From positions 45,406,574-45,470,573 of the forward strand of contig NC_065921.1 of NCBI RefSeq assembly GCF_024586455.1: a stretch of DNA of 64,000 nt, in the 5' to 3' direction. The DNA is from Bactrocera neohumeralis. Lineage: Eukaryota; Arthropoda; Insecta; Diptera; Tephritidae. A program made the position numbers and the translations under genes. Under the pieces are notes generated by a model. The model was not told the origin of the DNA, did no database searches, and saw nothing but the letters and a program-made list of their open reading frames with translations. Shown here piece after piece: positions 32,441 to 44,054 of this stretch. Position 1 is the first letter of the stretch. Each line of letters begins with the position of its first letter.

Positions 32441-33148
32441 AAATAAAGAACCGATGAGATTTTGCAAATTTTATGCGTTTTTTTTTAAAAATAAGTTATC
32501 AAGCTCTTAAAAAATCACCCGATAGAAACTTTAATCAACATTTTCTTTCACAAAAATTATTGCCTCTAATCAAGTGAACCAGACTGTATAAACTAATAGC
32601 AATTACAAAATAAAAAAACGTATTAATAATAAAATAAATATAAAAGACGAACTAATAAAGAAAAGTATAAAAGGCGCACATTTGAAAATAAGAGGATTAG
32701 AGGAACTCATCGAAAACTACAAACAACTAGCTGGCTGCAACGGTCATTGTGTCCTCTGTGAAGGTGAAATAGTCACGGTTAAAAGCGGATGACTATGAAT
32801 TTGTGACCTCTGTGAAGGTGAAAGGAACTTTAAATCTCTTTGAAACGGTGCCTATATTATCTAAGACGCTTCAAACAGGACACACAACGACTAAAGTTTT
32901 CAGTGAAGCAGAGAAAATATAAAACAAAAGAGAGCAATTAACTGGAGCTTAATGCAGCAGAAACAAACGTCCAGCAAGGCAGCAAGAGTAACAGCAAGAA
33001 CACAGGACTTGCAAACATATACATAATATATATATATATATATGTAAATATATTTTACTTTATTTATTATTACCTTCTCTCGTTTCTTCTTTTAACAATA
33101 TATTAGTTTCCCTTTTACACACACTTAAGTTGAATTAAACATTTAGCT
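32441..33148. other. Non-coding; probable 5' leader of the 17.6-like Gypsy element
   Basis: Contains a near-duplicate CCTCTGTGAAGGTGAAA at 32,752 and 32,807. I could not recognise a 5' LTR or primer binding site here. The retrotransposon 5' end is probably degraded or deleted. Confidence 0.4.
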
Positions 33149-33866
33149 ATGGAAGCGTTACAAATAAGTAGATTTAACCTAGTTTTAACTTGCATATTAA
33201 AATATTCTTCCATCTATTCTAGAATTAGATAAAACTAATCAAAATATACTTTTTGGGTATATTAAAAACAAATGTGTTGGCCAAACTAGGGAAGCCATTC
33301 ACAGGCACTCTAACGTAAATTCGTGGCATATTTTGAAAGAAATTGTAAAAAAAAATTTTGGCGAAAAATACAGTAGTAATGACTTAATGGACGAATTAAA
33401 AACTTGCAGATTATATGGAACAATTGAAAATTATTATTTTAAAATAAATAAACTGGCAAACAGAATACATAATAGAAATTTAACTCATGGCGACACTACT
33501 TATACGACTGAAGAAGTAAACAGAATTTCACTTAAAACTTTTAGGAAACATCTTCCTGAACCAACACGTACTATGATATTCGCCAGAGATCCTGAAACAT
33601 TAGAAGACGCATTTAAAATTATATTAGACGCAAAACATCAAAATTATACACAGTTTGGACCTGCAAAAAGAAACTATTTGACAACAAATATAAGAACTAA
33701 CTTTAGCAATAATTCTAATGACCAAAATAATTCCTTTCAAAGGAAATCGTTTAATTTTACAAATATGAGTAATAAACATAATCAGCATTTTGAGACCCAA
33801 CAAAATTTGCCATATCAAAATCCACATTATTCTAATACAAATTATAATCCATGTAATGATAACCTA
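33149..33866 (+). pseudogene. gag: Gag of the 17.6-like Gypsy element
   Basis: The open frame from 33,333 to 33,887 reads MKEIVKKNFGEKYSSNDLMD, then ELKTCRLYGTIENYYFKINK and a LPEPTRTMIFARDPETLEDA segment typical of errantivirus-type gag. It ends in an Asn/Gln-rich tail. The same frame is open further upstream (ILELDKTNQNILFGYIKN at about 33,215), and a frame break separates it from a possible start at 33,149 (MEALQISRF). The last ~20 bases of the annotated frame come from the inserted RTE copy C, so the protein is cut off by that insertion. Confidence 0.75.
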
Positions 33867-36800
33867 GGAGGATGGAGTCATGTGTAGAAGTTCACGCAAG
33901 TGAGGAAAGTTCTCTGATCGCCATTCACTTGGGAGTGGCCAGAAACAATTCTTTTACACATGGCTCAAGCAGCTCACTACTTCCGGTCTTTGACCAAGTA
34001 TCCTCTGGGTAGCCTAAGAACACCCGTTCGAAGGCGAGCTAAAGTGAGAAGGCGAAACATTCCCTACAAGGGTTGTGCGCTGGGTTTGGGACCCGCCACG
34101 TAAAAAACACCCCAGTGAAGAGCTACAACCAGCCTCGGATGAGAGACCCCCCTTTTGATGACGACCATGGCAAACGAAATAAGGACTACGAATTGAGGGC
34201 ATGCACCTGGAATGTCCGGTCCCTTAATTGGGAAGGTGCCGCTGCCCAGCTGGTTGATGTCCTCGTAAAGACAAAGGCTGACATCACCGCCGTCCAAGAA
34301 ATGCGATGGACGGGACAAGGACAGAGACGAGTAGGTCCTTGTGACATTTACTACAGTGGCCATATAAAGGAGCGCAAGTTTGGTGTAGGATTCGTGGTGG
34401 GAGAGAGACTCCGTCGCCGAGTACTATCATTCACTGCGGTGAATGAACGTCTAGCCACAATCCGCATCAAAGCGAGGTTCTTCAACATATCGCTGATTTG
34501 CGCCCACGCCCCGACGGAAGAGAAGGACGATGTGACCAAAGATGCCTTCTATGAGCGCTTGGAGCGCGCTTATGAGAGCTGCCCCCGCCACGATGTCAAA
34601 ATCGTGCTTGGCGACTTTAACGCCAGGGTGGGCAAAGAAGGTATATTTGGCACTACGGTCGGTAAATTCAGCCTCCACGACGAAACATCCCCAAATGGGT
34701 TGAGGCTGATTGACTTCGCCGGGGCCCGAAATATGCTTATCTGTAGTACTAGATTCCAGCATAAGAAGATTCATCAAGCTACCTGGCTGTCTCCGGATCG
34801 AAAAACTACCAACCAGATCGATCATGTTGTGATAGACGGAAGACACGTCTCCAGTGTTTTAGATGTGCGTGCGCTCCGAGGTCCTAACATCGACTCGGAC
34901 CACTATCTTGTTGCAGCTAAGATTCGCACCCGCCTCTGTGCAGCAAAAAACGCGCGCCACCAAACACAAGGAAGGTTCGACGTCGAGAAGCTGCAATCAC
35001 AACAGACAGCCGAACGATTTTCTACTCGGCTTGCACTCCTACTCTCTGAGAGCACTCGTCAACAACTCGGTATAAGGGAACTGTGGGACGGCATTTCAAA
35101 CTCCTTACGTACAGCTGCAACCGAAACCATTGGTTTTCGGAAAGTGCAAAAGAACAGCTGGTACGACGAGGAGTGCCGTGTCGCAGCGGAGAGAAAACAG
35201 GCTGCCTACCTCGCAACGTTACGATCGACCACTACACGTGCGGGATGGGATAGATACCGAGAGTTGAAGAGGGAAGCGAGACGCATTTGTAGACAGAAGA
35301 AGAAAGAGGCTGAAATGCGTGAGTACGAAGAGCTTGATAAGCTGGCCGACAGGGGTAATGCTCGAAAATTCTACGAAAAAATGCGGCGGCTTACGGAAGG
35401 TTTCAAGACCGGAGCGTATTCCTGTAGAACCCCCAAAGGTGATCTAGTCACTGATGCCCAGAGCATACTTAAACACTTCTCCAGCCTGCTGAATGGCAGT
35501 GAACGCACAACACCAGGAGAAGGAGAACCCGATTCCCCAATCGATGACGATGGAGCAGACGTTCCATTACCCGACCATGAAGAAGTTCGAATAGCAATTG
35601 CCCGCCTGAAGAACAACAAAGCGGCAGGGGCCGACGGATTGCCGGCCGAGCTATTCAAACACGGCGGCGAAGAACTGATAAGGTGCATGCATCAGCTTCT
35701 TTGTAAAATATGGTCGGACGAAAGCATGCCCAACGATTGGAATTTAAGTGTGCTATGCCCAATCCATAAAAAAGGAGACCCCACAATCTGCGCCAACTAC
35801 CGTGGGATTAGCCTCCTCAACATCGCATATAAGGTTCTATCGAGCGTATTGTGTGAAAGATTAAAGCCCACCGTCAACAAACTGATTGGACCTTATCAGT
35901 GTGGCTTCAGACCTGGCAAATCAACAACCGACCAGATATTCACCATGCGCCAAATCTTGGAAAAGACCCGTGAAAGGAGAATCGACACACACCACCTCTT
36001 CGTCGATTTCAAAGCTGCTTTCGACAGCACGAAAAGGAGCTGCCTTTATGCCGCGATGTCTGAATTTGGTATCCCCGCAAAACTAATACGGCTGTGTAAA
36101 CTGACGTTGAGTAACACCAAAAGCTCCGTCAGGATCGGGAAGGACCTCTCCGAGCCGTTCGATACCAAACGAGGTTTCAGACAAGGCGATTCCCTATCGT
36201 GCGACTTTTTCAACCTGCTTTTGGAGAAAATAGTTCGAGCCGCAGAACTAAATAGAGAAGGTACCATCTTCTATAAGAGTGTACAGCTGTTGGCGTATGC
36301 CGATGATATTGACATCATCGGCCTCAACACCCGCGCCGTTAGTTCTGCTTTCTCCAGGCTGGACAAGGAAGCACAGAAAATGGGTCTGGCAGTGAACGAG
36401 GGCAAGACGAAGTATCTCCTGTCATCAAACAAACAGTCGTCGCATTCGCGACTTGGCACTCACGTCACTGTTGACAGTCATAACTTTGAAGTCGTAGATA
36501 ATTTCGTCTATCTTGGAACCAGCGTAAACACCACCAACAATGTCAGCCTAGAAATCCAACGCAGGATAACTCTTGCCAACAGGTGCTACTTCGGACTGAG
36601 TAGGCAATTGAGAAGCAAAGTCCTCTCTCGACAAACAAAAACCAAACTCTATAAGTCACTCATAATTCCCGTCCTGCTGTATGGTGCAGAGTCTTGGACG
36701 ATGTCAACAACGGATGAGTCGACGTTGCGAGTTTTCGAGAGAAAAGTTCTGCGAAAGATTTATGGTCCTTTGCGCGTTAGCCACGGCGAATACCGCATTC

Positions 36801-37050
36801 GATGGAACGATGAGCTGTACGAGATATACGACGACATCGACATAGTTCAGCGAATTAAAAGACAGCGGCTACGCTGGCTAGGTCATGTTGTCCGGATGGA
36901 CGAAAACACTCCAGCTCTGAAAATATTCGACGCAGTACCCGCCGGGGGAAGCAGAGGAAGAGGAAGACCTCCACTCCGTTGGAAGGACCAAGTGGAGAAG
37001 GACCTGGCTTCGCTTGGAATATCCAATTGGCGCCACGTAGCGAGAAGAGA
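33867..37050 (+). mobile_element. RTE-type LINE, copy C, near full length
   Basis: Begins GGAGGATGGAGTCATGTGTA, the same 5' end as copies A and E. A 5' leader of about 270 bp precedes one long ORF. Unlike copies B, D and F it lacks the last ~80 bp (the ORF C-terminus and GAAGAAG tail). Homology stops at about 37,050, where Gypsy sequence resumes. A 3'-truncated, 5'-complete copy is unusual for target-primed insertion, so a later deletion is likely. Confidence 0.9.
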
Positions 37051-37132
37051 ACAAATTATCACAAAAACAAATTTTCTAATGCTGAACAATCAAAAACTTC
37101 CATATATAATAATTAATAATCCTATGATATAA
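34139..37132 (+). CDS. RTE-type LINE ORF: endonuclease and reverse transcriptase
   Basis: An open frame runs from 34,073. I choose the ATG at 34,139 (MRDPPFDDDHGKRNKDYELR) because the other copies share that start. APE-type endonuclease: CTWNVRSLNW, VQEMRWTGQGQR, GDFNARVGKE and IDSDHYLVAAK. A basic linker (RRICRQKKKEAEM) follows. RT has ANYRGISLLNIAYKVLSSVL, GFRPGKSTTDQIF, HLFVDFKAAFDS and LLAYADDIDIIG (YADD). C-terminal motifs are LLYGAESWTM, RLRWLGHVVRMD and GGSRGRGRPPLRWKDQVEKD. Single-ORF layout and a short 3' end fit the RTE clade. The last ~28 codons (after RHVARRE) read into the host Gypsy element. Apart from this C-terminal truncation the frame is intact. Confidence 0.9.
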   Translation: MRDPPFDDDHGKRNKDYELRACTWNVRSLNWEGAAAQLVDVLVKTKADITAVQEMRWTGQGQRRVGPCDIYYSGHIKERKFGVGFVVGERLRRRVLSFTAVNERLATIRIKARFFNISLICAHAPTEEKDDVTKDAFYERLERAYESCPRHDVKIVLGDFNARVGKEGIFGTTVGKFSLHDETSPNGLRLIDFAGARNMLICSTRFQHKKIHQATWLSPDRKTTNQIDHVVIDGRHVSSVLDVRALRGPNIDSDHYLVAAKIRTRLCAAKNARHQTQGRFDVEKLQSQQTAERFSTRLALLLSESTRQQLGIRELWDGISNSLRTAATETIGFRKVQKNSWYDEECRVAAERKQAAYLATLRSTTTRAGWDRYRELKREARRICRQKKKEAEMREYEELDKLADRGNARKFYEKMRRLTEGFKTGAYSCRTPKGDLVTDAQSILKHFSSLLNGSERTTPGEGEPDSPIDDDGADVPLPDHEEVRIAIARLKNNKAAGADGLPAELFKHGGEELIRCMHQLLCKIWSDESMPNDWNLSVLCPIHKKGDPTICANYRGISLLNIAYKVLSSVLCERLKPTVNKLIGPYQCGFRPGKSTTDQIFTMRQILEKTRERRIDTHHLFVDFKAAFDSTKRSCLYAAMSEFGIPAKLIRLCKLTLSNTKSSVRIGKDLSEPFDTKRGFRQGDSLSCDFFNLLLEKIVRAAELNREGTIFYKSVQLLAYADDIDIIGLNTRAVSSAFSRLDKEAQKMGLAVNEGKTKYLLSSNKQSSHSRLGTHVTVDSHNFEVVDNFVYLGTSVNTTNNVSLEIQRRITLANRCYFGLSRQLRSKVLSRQTKTKLYKSLIIPVLLYGAESWTMSTTDESTLRVFERKVLRKIYGPLRVSHGEYRIRWNDELYEIYDDIDIVQRIKRQRLRWLGHVVRMDENTPALKIFDAVPAGGSRGRGRPPLRWKDQVEKDLASLGISNWRHVARREQIITKTNFLMLNNQKLPYIIINNPMI

Positions 37133-37635
37133 TTGATACTGGTGCTGAATTCAGCATAATTTTGATATAAAATGAATTTGAAGCAAAATGTAAACGTAAT
37201 AAAAGCATTAGGTAGAGATAATAATTACAAAACTTTGCAAATTTCCCATATTTCGTGAATTTAATATCAAAGATTATAATTGCGAATTTTTAGAATACGC
37301 GTTCAGTGAAAACTTTGATGGACTTATAGGTAATAATATCTTACAAAATTTAAACTGCATAATAAATATACCTTGTAGACAATTAATTACAAGTAATGCT
37401 GTAATAACAATGTGTTTATCTAAAGAGGAAGAAGATTATAATGAATTAGCTTATAAAGATGGCTGCTTTTATAATTGCGAAATTGAAAACCCTGATACAT
37501 ATATTATCTCAAATCCAAACAGATCATCTCGAAAAATATGAAAAGGAAAAATTAACTAATATAATTAAAAAGTATAAACATGTATTTTACAACAAGAACG
37601 ATAATTTAACTTTTACCAAAGAAATGAAATGATTT
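37051..37635 (+). pseudogene. Protease and RT remnants of the 17.6-like Gypsy
   Basis: After RTE copy C the Gypsy text resumes: NFLMLNNQKLPYIIINNP, then in another frame IIDTGAEFSII, the aspartic protease active site. Pieces such as LNCIINIPCRQLIT and DHLEKYEKEKLTNIIKKYKH mark the protease-RT linker. The frame then jumps from NLTFTKEMK straight to FLGITGFYSRFI, so the fingers and palm of RT, including the YxDD box, have been deleted. Confidence 0.7.
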
Positions 37636-38080
37636 TTGGGTATAACTGGGTTTTACAGCCGTTTTATTAGGGATTACTCCAAAATAGCTCACCATCTCAT
37701 TAAATACCTCAAACAAGGAATAAAAGTTAATACTTGTGATAAAGATTATATAGCGGCTTTTAAAAAATTAAAAATGTTGCTTAAAAATGACCCTATTCTT
37801 ATTCATCCTGATTTTAATAAAACTTTTACGCTCGTTACTGATGCGAGTAATTTTGCATTAGGAGCCGCACTTATGCAAGGAAATAAAGCTGTTTCTTTTG
37901 CCAGCCGTACTCTAAACGGTCACGAAAAAAATTACAGCACAATTGAAAAGGAGTTATTAGCCATAGTGTGGGCAACCAAATATTTTCGCCCCATGAGCCC
38001 CATGAGCTTGATTTTGATATTAGTTATATAAAAGGAAAAGAAAACGTAATCGCAGACGGCCTAAGTTATCAATGAATCAT
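37636..38080 (+). pseudogene. RT thumb and RNase H of the 17.6-like Gypsy
   Basis: The frame from 37,636 reads GITGFYSRFIRDYSKIAHHL, FTLVTDASNFALGAALMQ (first RNase H aspartate) and SRTLNGHEKNYSTIEKELLA (catalytic E). It stops being homologous at KYFRP, where a deletion removes the middle of RNase H. Shortly after, in another frame, YIKGKENVIADGLS gives the end of the domain. Inactive. Confidence 0.75.
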
Positions 38081-38136
38081 TAAATAGTGAAGTAGTAATT
38101 AATCTAAATGAATTATTCGATGCAGATGTTAACACA

Positions 38137-39139
38137 GTGCATAGCGCAGAAAGCGATAGTACTGACTACATTAAAATAACCGAACAACCCATTAACTTAT
38201 TTAAAAATCAATTATTAATTCAAAATTCAAATACGAATACTTTTTCAACAAAAATTATGTTCAAAACTAAAATTCGACACTGCTTAAAAGTAACAAATAA
38301 TGATGCCCTTTTGGATTTCCTGCGAGAAAAACTACCTGCGAAAGGACTTGCAGTAGTTTATTTGCCAAAATATTGACTTATACAAAGAATTTCAATCTTT
38401 GTACATTAAATATTTTGCGAGAAACAAAAGCTTAAAGGTGTTAAAAGCACATTCATTCTTAGAAGATATAATTGATAGAGAAAAGCTTTTACAATTAATA
38501 CAAACCACGCACATTAAAAATAATCATAGAGGTATTAACGAAGTTTATGAAGAATTGAGAAGAGTTTACTACTACCCTAAGTTTCAGAAAGAAATACAAA
38601 AATACATTAACAGTGGCGAAATATGTAAACTTGCGAAATTTGATAGGACCCCAATAACGCATAGCTTTAACATTACATCTACACCAGAAAGGAACAATGA
38701 TATCGTTCATTTTGATATATGGTATCCACAACGCGGCACGATGTATCTTACAAGCATAGATAAACTTACGAAATACGCAACTGCTTACAACCTGGAAGAC
38801 AGGACCTGGGTATCGATACTGAAGGCACTCAAGCAGAGAATACAATATTTAGGTAAACCAAAGTTAGTAGTTTTCGACAATGAGCTAGATACTGCTGTAG
38901 TTAGGGAATTTTTAAAGGACCAACAGATAAACTTCCACGCAACAACAGCTTATTTGAAAACTGTTAATGCGGACGTAGAAAGATTACATGGTACTCTAAA
39001 CGAACACATTCGACTTTTCAATGCAGATCCTAATAATAAAGATGATATCATGGAAAATGTATATAAAGCAATAAAGCATACAACAACACTATTCATAGTA
39101 CTACCAAATATCGACCAATAGATCTTTTAATCCTCATCC
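38137..39139 (+). pseudogene. Integrase of the 17.6-like Gypsy
   Basis: A frame at 38,137-38,376 covers a spacer. The 240-codon frame at 38,399-39,121 holds the zinc-finger region (TTHIKNNHRGINEV ... GEICKLAKFDR, where the expected second Cys of CxxC has become Leu-Ala context) and a DDE core: HFDIWYPQRG (D), VVFDNELDTAVVREFL (D) and ADVERLHGTLNEHIRL (E). A frameshift near 39,075 moves the C-terminus into another frame (STTKYRPIDLL), which is then cut by RTE copy D. The last part of the protein resumes at 42,204. Confidence 0.75.
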
Positions 39140-42100
39140 TTACGCAAGTGAGGATAGTTCCCTGATCGCGAGCTAATGTGAGAAGGCGAAACATCCCCTG
39201 CATAGGGTTGTGCGTTGGGTTTGGGACCCGCCACGTAAAAAACACCCCCAATGAAAATGAAAACACAGCCTCGGATGAGAGACCCTCCTTTTGATGACGA
39301 CCATGGCAAACGAAATAAGGACTACGATATTAAGGCATGCACCTGAAAAGTCCGGACCCTTAATTGGGAAGGTGCCGCTGCCCAGCTGGTTGATGTCCTC
39401 GCAAAAATAAAGGCTGACATCACCGTCGTCCAAGAAATGCGATGGACGGGACAAGGACAGAGACGAGTAGGTCCTTGTGACATTTACTACAGTGGCTATA
39501 TAAAGGAGCGCAAGTTTGGTGTTGGATTCGTGGTGGGAGAGAGACTCCGTCGCCGAGTACTATCATTCACTCCGGTGAATGAACGTCTAGCCACAATCCG
39601 CATCAAAGCGAGGTTCTTCAACATATCGCTGATTTGCGCCCATGCCCCGACGGAAGAGAAGGACGATGTGACCAAAGATGCCTTCTATGAGCGCTTGAAG
39701 CGCGCTTATGAGAGCTGCCCCGCCACGATGTCAAAATCGTGCTCGGCGACTTTAACGCCAGGGTGGGCAAAGAAGGTACATTTGGTACTACGGTCGGTAA
39801 ATTCAGCCTCCACGACGAAACATCCCCAAATGGGTTGAGGCTGATTGACTTCGCCGGGGCCCGAAATATGGTTATCTGTAGTACTAGATTCCAGCATAAG
39901 AAGATTCATTAAGCTACCTGGCTGTCTCCGGATCGAAAAACTACCAACCAGATCGATCATGTTGTGATAGACGGAAGACACGTCTCCAGTGTTTTAGATG
40001 TGCGTGCGTTCCGAGGTCCTAACATCGACTCGGACCACTATCTTGTTGCAGCCAAGATTCGCACCCGCCTCTGTGCAGCAAAAAACGCGCGCCACCAAAC
40101 ACAAGGAAGGTTCGACGTCGAGAAGCTGCAATCACAACAGACAGCCGAACGATTCTCTACTCGGCTTGCACTCCTGCTCTCTGAGAGCACTCATCAACAA
40201 CTAGGTATAAGGGAACTGTGGGACGGCATTTCAAACTCCTTACGTACAGCTGCAACCGAAACCATTGGTTTTCGGAAAGTGCAAAAGAACAGCTGGTACG
40301 ACGAGGAGTGCCGTGTCGCAGCGGAGAGAAAACAGGCTGCCTTACCTCGCAACGTTACGATCGACCACTACACGTGCGGGATGGGATAGATACCGAGAGT
40401 TGAAGAGGAAGCGAGACGCATTTGTAGACAGAAGAAGAAAGAGGCTGAAATGCGTGAGTACGAAGAGCTTGATAAGCTGGCCGAATGCTCGAAAATTCTA
40501 CGAAAAAATGCGGCGGCTTACAGAAGGTTTCAAGACCGGAGCATATTCTTGTAGAACCCCCAAAGGTGATCTAGTCACTGATGCCCAGAGCATAGTTAAA
40601 TTATGGAGGAACACTTCTCCAGCCTGCTGAATGGCAGTGAACGCACAACACCAGGAGAAGGAGAACCCGATTTCCCAATCGATGACGATGGAGCAGACGT
40701 TCCATTACCCGACCATGAAGAAGTTCGAATAGCAATTGCCCGCCTGAAGAACAACAAAGCGGCGGGGCCGACGGATTGCCGGCCGAGCTATTCAAACACG
40801 GCGGCGAAGAACTGATAAGGAGCATGCATCAGCTTCTTTGTAAAATATGGTCGGACGAAAGCATGCCCAACGATTGGAATTTAAGTGTGCTATGCCCAAT
40901 CCATAAAAAAGGAGACCCACAATCTGCGCCAACTACCGTGGATAAGCCGCCTCAACATCGCATATAAGGTTTTATCGAGCGTATTGTGTGAGAGATTAAA
41001 GCCCACCGTCAACAAACTGATTGGACCTTATCAGTGTGGCATCAGACCTGGAAAATCAACAACCGACCAGATATTCACCATCCGCCAAATCTTAAAAAAG
41101 ATCCGTGAAAAGAGAATCGACACACACCACCTCTTCGTCGATTTCAAAGCTGCTTTCGACAGCACGAAAAGGAGCTGCCTTTATGCCGCGATGTCTGAAT
41201 TTGGTATCCCCGCAAAACTAATACGGCTGTGTAAACTGACGTTGAGAAACACGAAAAGCTCCGTCAGGATCGGGAAGGACCTCTCCGAGCCGTTCGATAC
41301 CAAACGAGGTTTCAGACAAGGCGACTCCGTTCTTGAATCTACTCTTAGAGAAAATAATTCGAGGTGCAAAACTAAATAGAGAAGGTACCATCTTCTATAA
41401 GAGTGTACAGCTGCTGGCGTATGCTGATGATATTGATATCATCGGCCTTAACACCCGCGCCGTTAGTTCTGCTTTCTCCAGACTAGACAAGGAAGCAAAA
41501 CAAATGGGTCTGGCAGTGAACGATGGCAAGACGAAATATCTCCTGTCATCAAACAAACAGTCGTCGCATTCGCGACTTGGCACTCACGTCACTGTTGACA
41601 GTCATAACTTTGAAGTTGTAGATAATTTCGTCTATTTAGGAACCAGTAACACCACCAACAATGTCAGCCTGGAAATCCAACGCAGGATTGCTCTTGCCAA
41701 CAGGTGCTACTTCGGACTGAGTAGGCAATTGAAAAGTAAAGTCCTCTCTCGACGAACAAAAGCCAAACTCTATAGGTCGTCCATAATTCCCGTCCTGCTA
41801 TATGGTGCAGAGGCTTGGACGATGTCAGCAACCGATGAGTCGACGTTGCGAGTTTTCGAGAAAAATTTTGCGAAAGATTTATGGTCCTTTGCGCATTGGC
41901 CACGGCGAATATCGCATTCGATGGAACGATGAGCTGTACGAGATATACGACGACATTGACATAGTTTAGCGAATTAAAAGACAGCGGTTACGCTGGCTAG
42001 GTCATGTTGTGCGGATGGATGAAAACACTCCAGCTCTGAAAGTATTCGACGCAGTACCCGCCGTGTGAAGCAGAGGAAGAGGAGGACCTCCACTCCGTTG

Positions 42101-42203
42101 GAAGAACCAAGTGGAGAAGGACCTGGCTTCACTTGGAATATCCAATTGGCACCACCTAGCGAAAAGAAGAAACGACTACGCCAATTAAGAAGAAGAAGAA
42201 GCA
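39140..42203 (+). mobile_element. RTE-type LINE, copy D, degenerate
   Basis: Full-span copy with a small 5' loss and a deletion in the leader, ending in a GAAGAAGAAG tail. The ORF is broken into at least eight pieces. Examples are a stop in ACT*KVRTL, a one-base loss at ESCPATMS (should be CPRHD) and an indel at RRENRLPYLATL. RT is interrupted where FRQGD runs into SVLESTLREN before NLLLEKII resumes, and a single-base change gives a stop at IDIV*RIKRQ. The YADD box (LLAYADDIDIIGLNTR) survives. Inactive. Confidence 0.85.
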
Positions 42204-42304
42204 AATCAAACCCCAAATATAAAAAAATTATATATTTTAAGCAAGAAGGAAATTACCTAGTATCCAATAATAAACAATTTAAAAAATATATAAAACACAA
42301 GTAA
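42204..42304 (+). pseudogene. Integrase C-terminus of the 17.6-like Gypsy
   Basis: KSNPKYKKIIYFKQEGNYLV then SNNKQFKKYIKHK and a stop: the basic end of an errantivirus-type integrase, resuming right after the tail of RTE copy D. Confidence 0.55.
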
Positions 42305-42639
42305 AACGAAATATATAAATAAAAATTTAGATAAACATTAAAGTTATTTAAACATTGGATATTTTTTTTTGAATACGCATGGACTGCTTATTCTGGCCGT
42401 GGAGGAGTAATGTAAGCCTCCATATCGCCTATATAATATATAGTAACGTAAGAACCCATTTACATATCCATTTACATTACCATATTATAACTTAGTTTTA
42501 AGAGAAATTAGAGTAAAAGAACAAGAAGATATTAGAAGAGTAATTAGGATTAAGCTTTAAAATAAGATAGGATAAGTGTAAATGATACAAAAATAAATAT
42601 GTAGTTCTTTAGCAGACACTAACGAAAGCGTCTGTTTAA
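42305..42639 (+). other. AT-rich region, possible 3' LTR of the Gypsy element
   Basis: Follows integrase directly. Includes the small inverted repeat GGAGGAGTAATGTAAGCCTCC. No matching 5' LTR was found upstream of 33,149, so the LTR call cannot be confirmed. Confidence 0.35.
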
Positions 42640-43157
42640 TTCCGAGAACGTGATTATATACTTTCTTCCAAAAGGAGTCTGGAACTGAAAAGAGGACTTG
42701 TCAGTCCATAAAACGTTGTGCCAGAACTCTATGGGCATATTAATATGCTCTCAGGCAAAGGCAAGGCGTTTGGCTTTGTTCTTTGGAGTTATGTCGATCA
42801 CTTTGCGAACTACATAGGCTTTGTTTCCATGCTCTTCATCTTGCGACGTAAAGTAGCTTCACTAACTTTCTTCCCAATTAGTTCCTCCGAATTTCTGCAA
42901 GGCGAAGAGGGCTTTTTTGGATTTGCCCTAAGGACTATCATTAATCTTGTTTTTTCCCTTTGGCCTATAACGAGTTTTCGACCACATTTCTTCTTATCTT
43001 CTAAAGTCCCACAAGTGTCCTTCTTTTTTACTAAATTGTACACCGTTTTCCGCGAAATTCCATAGATTTTCAGAAGATCCGAAGCCGAAGTTCCCATTTC
43101 AAATTTGGTAAAAATTTCGGATCGTGTTTCAATATTTAAATGCTTCCTTTTGACCAT
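42640..43157 (-). pseudogene. Tc1-like transposase, N-terminal two-thirds
   Basis: From the ATG at 43,157 the minus strand gives MVKRKHLNIETRSEIFTKFE, a helix-turn-helix (ASDLLKIYGISRKTVYNLVK) and a second DNA-binding segment (KKVSEATLRRKMKSMETKPM), ending at a stop. In another frame the text continues as RKVIDITPKNKAKRLAF, INMPIEFWHNVLWTDKSSFQ (first catalytic D) and FGRKYI. The remaining catalytic residues and the 3' end are absent at the border with the AT-rich Gypsy region. Broken by at least one frameshift. Confidence 0.75.
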
Positions 43158-44054
43158 TTTTGTGGATTAAATTAACAATATTAAATTTTGTCCAATAATT
43201 ATGTATGTAAAATGCGCCTACTGAACTCACTAGATAGCTAAAAACTAATGATCTTTACACAAATAAAATGTGTGCAATAACTTCTGACGCCAATATACAT
43301 TAAACAAATGTATTGTTTTTGAGAGAAATATTCCGTTATTTTCTTTGAATTTTTGTTCGTTTCTTCTACACATTATACTGCAAACACCAACAAAAACAAT
43401 TGAAGCAGTCATACTGAAACGCAAAAAATTTTAGTAATGTGTAATAACGATTGACTATGGCTGTATGTATAGCAGAAAAGTTCAAAGGCCATCGATGAGT
43501 CATTTAACACTTTAAAGTAAATTAATAAAGTGGATTATATTCGAATCTTTTATCACTCCAACAGCACGCACGTTTCAAATATCCGACGCTGGAAAAAAAA
43601 GGCAAGTACGTGCCACTTGACAAATTCACTCGCCATGGCAACAGCGGCCTGAAAACATAAGTCCGCAGCATTTTTCGTGTTAATAAACATTTCTCAGAAG
43701 CATTTTATCTTTATTTAGAAGCTGGCATTTGTTGTTTCTTGCCTTCAGTCTACTATGTCCGACTAACGACTAACAATTTCATTGAAATTATTGTGAACAC
43801 AACTTGCAAGGAAACATGCGAGAAAGCCAAATATTATTCCATGACAGCTATAAGTAAATGAAGTAGTTATAAATTATCATTCATATTATGGGTAGGAGCG
43901 AGGGGATGTGGAGGTTGTGGCCAATTACACCGCTAATCGAATTTCAATTAAACGATGAACATAACAGTAAATACTACCAAGGTTGATAGCCAGTTGATGA
44001 AAACATTCATAAAATACGAGTCCGCATTGCCACGCATAACGGTATCCACTCATA
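43158..44054. other. AT-rich non-coding DNA
   Basis: Probably includes the untranslated end of the Tc1-like element; its TIR could not be placed. Nothing else recognised. Confidence 0.4.

Larger units (their letters stand above)
33149..42630 (+). mobile_element. 17.6/297-like Gypsy element split by two RTE LINEs
   Basis: Plus-strand pieces in order: gag (33,149-33,866), RTE copy C, protease and RT remnants with RNase H (37,051-38,080), integrase (38,137-39,139), RTE copy D, integrase C-terminus (42,204-42,304), then AT-rich sequence that may include the 3' LTR. Gag and integrase look like the errantivirus group of insect Gypsy elements. Most of RT is deleted, several frames are broken and no envelope gene is seen, so it is an old, inactive copy. 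Confidence 0.75.

Noticed and set aside
34863..36459. Numerous alternative-frame ORFs within the RTE copies on both strands
   Set aside because: The same shadows recur in every RTE copy and overlap the true endonuclease/RT frame.
42305..42639. Definite 3' LTR of the 17.6-like Gypsy element
   Set aside because: No second copy is present upstream of gag, so an LTR cannot be demonstrated; kept only as a possibility.
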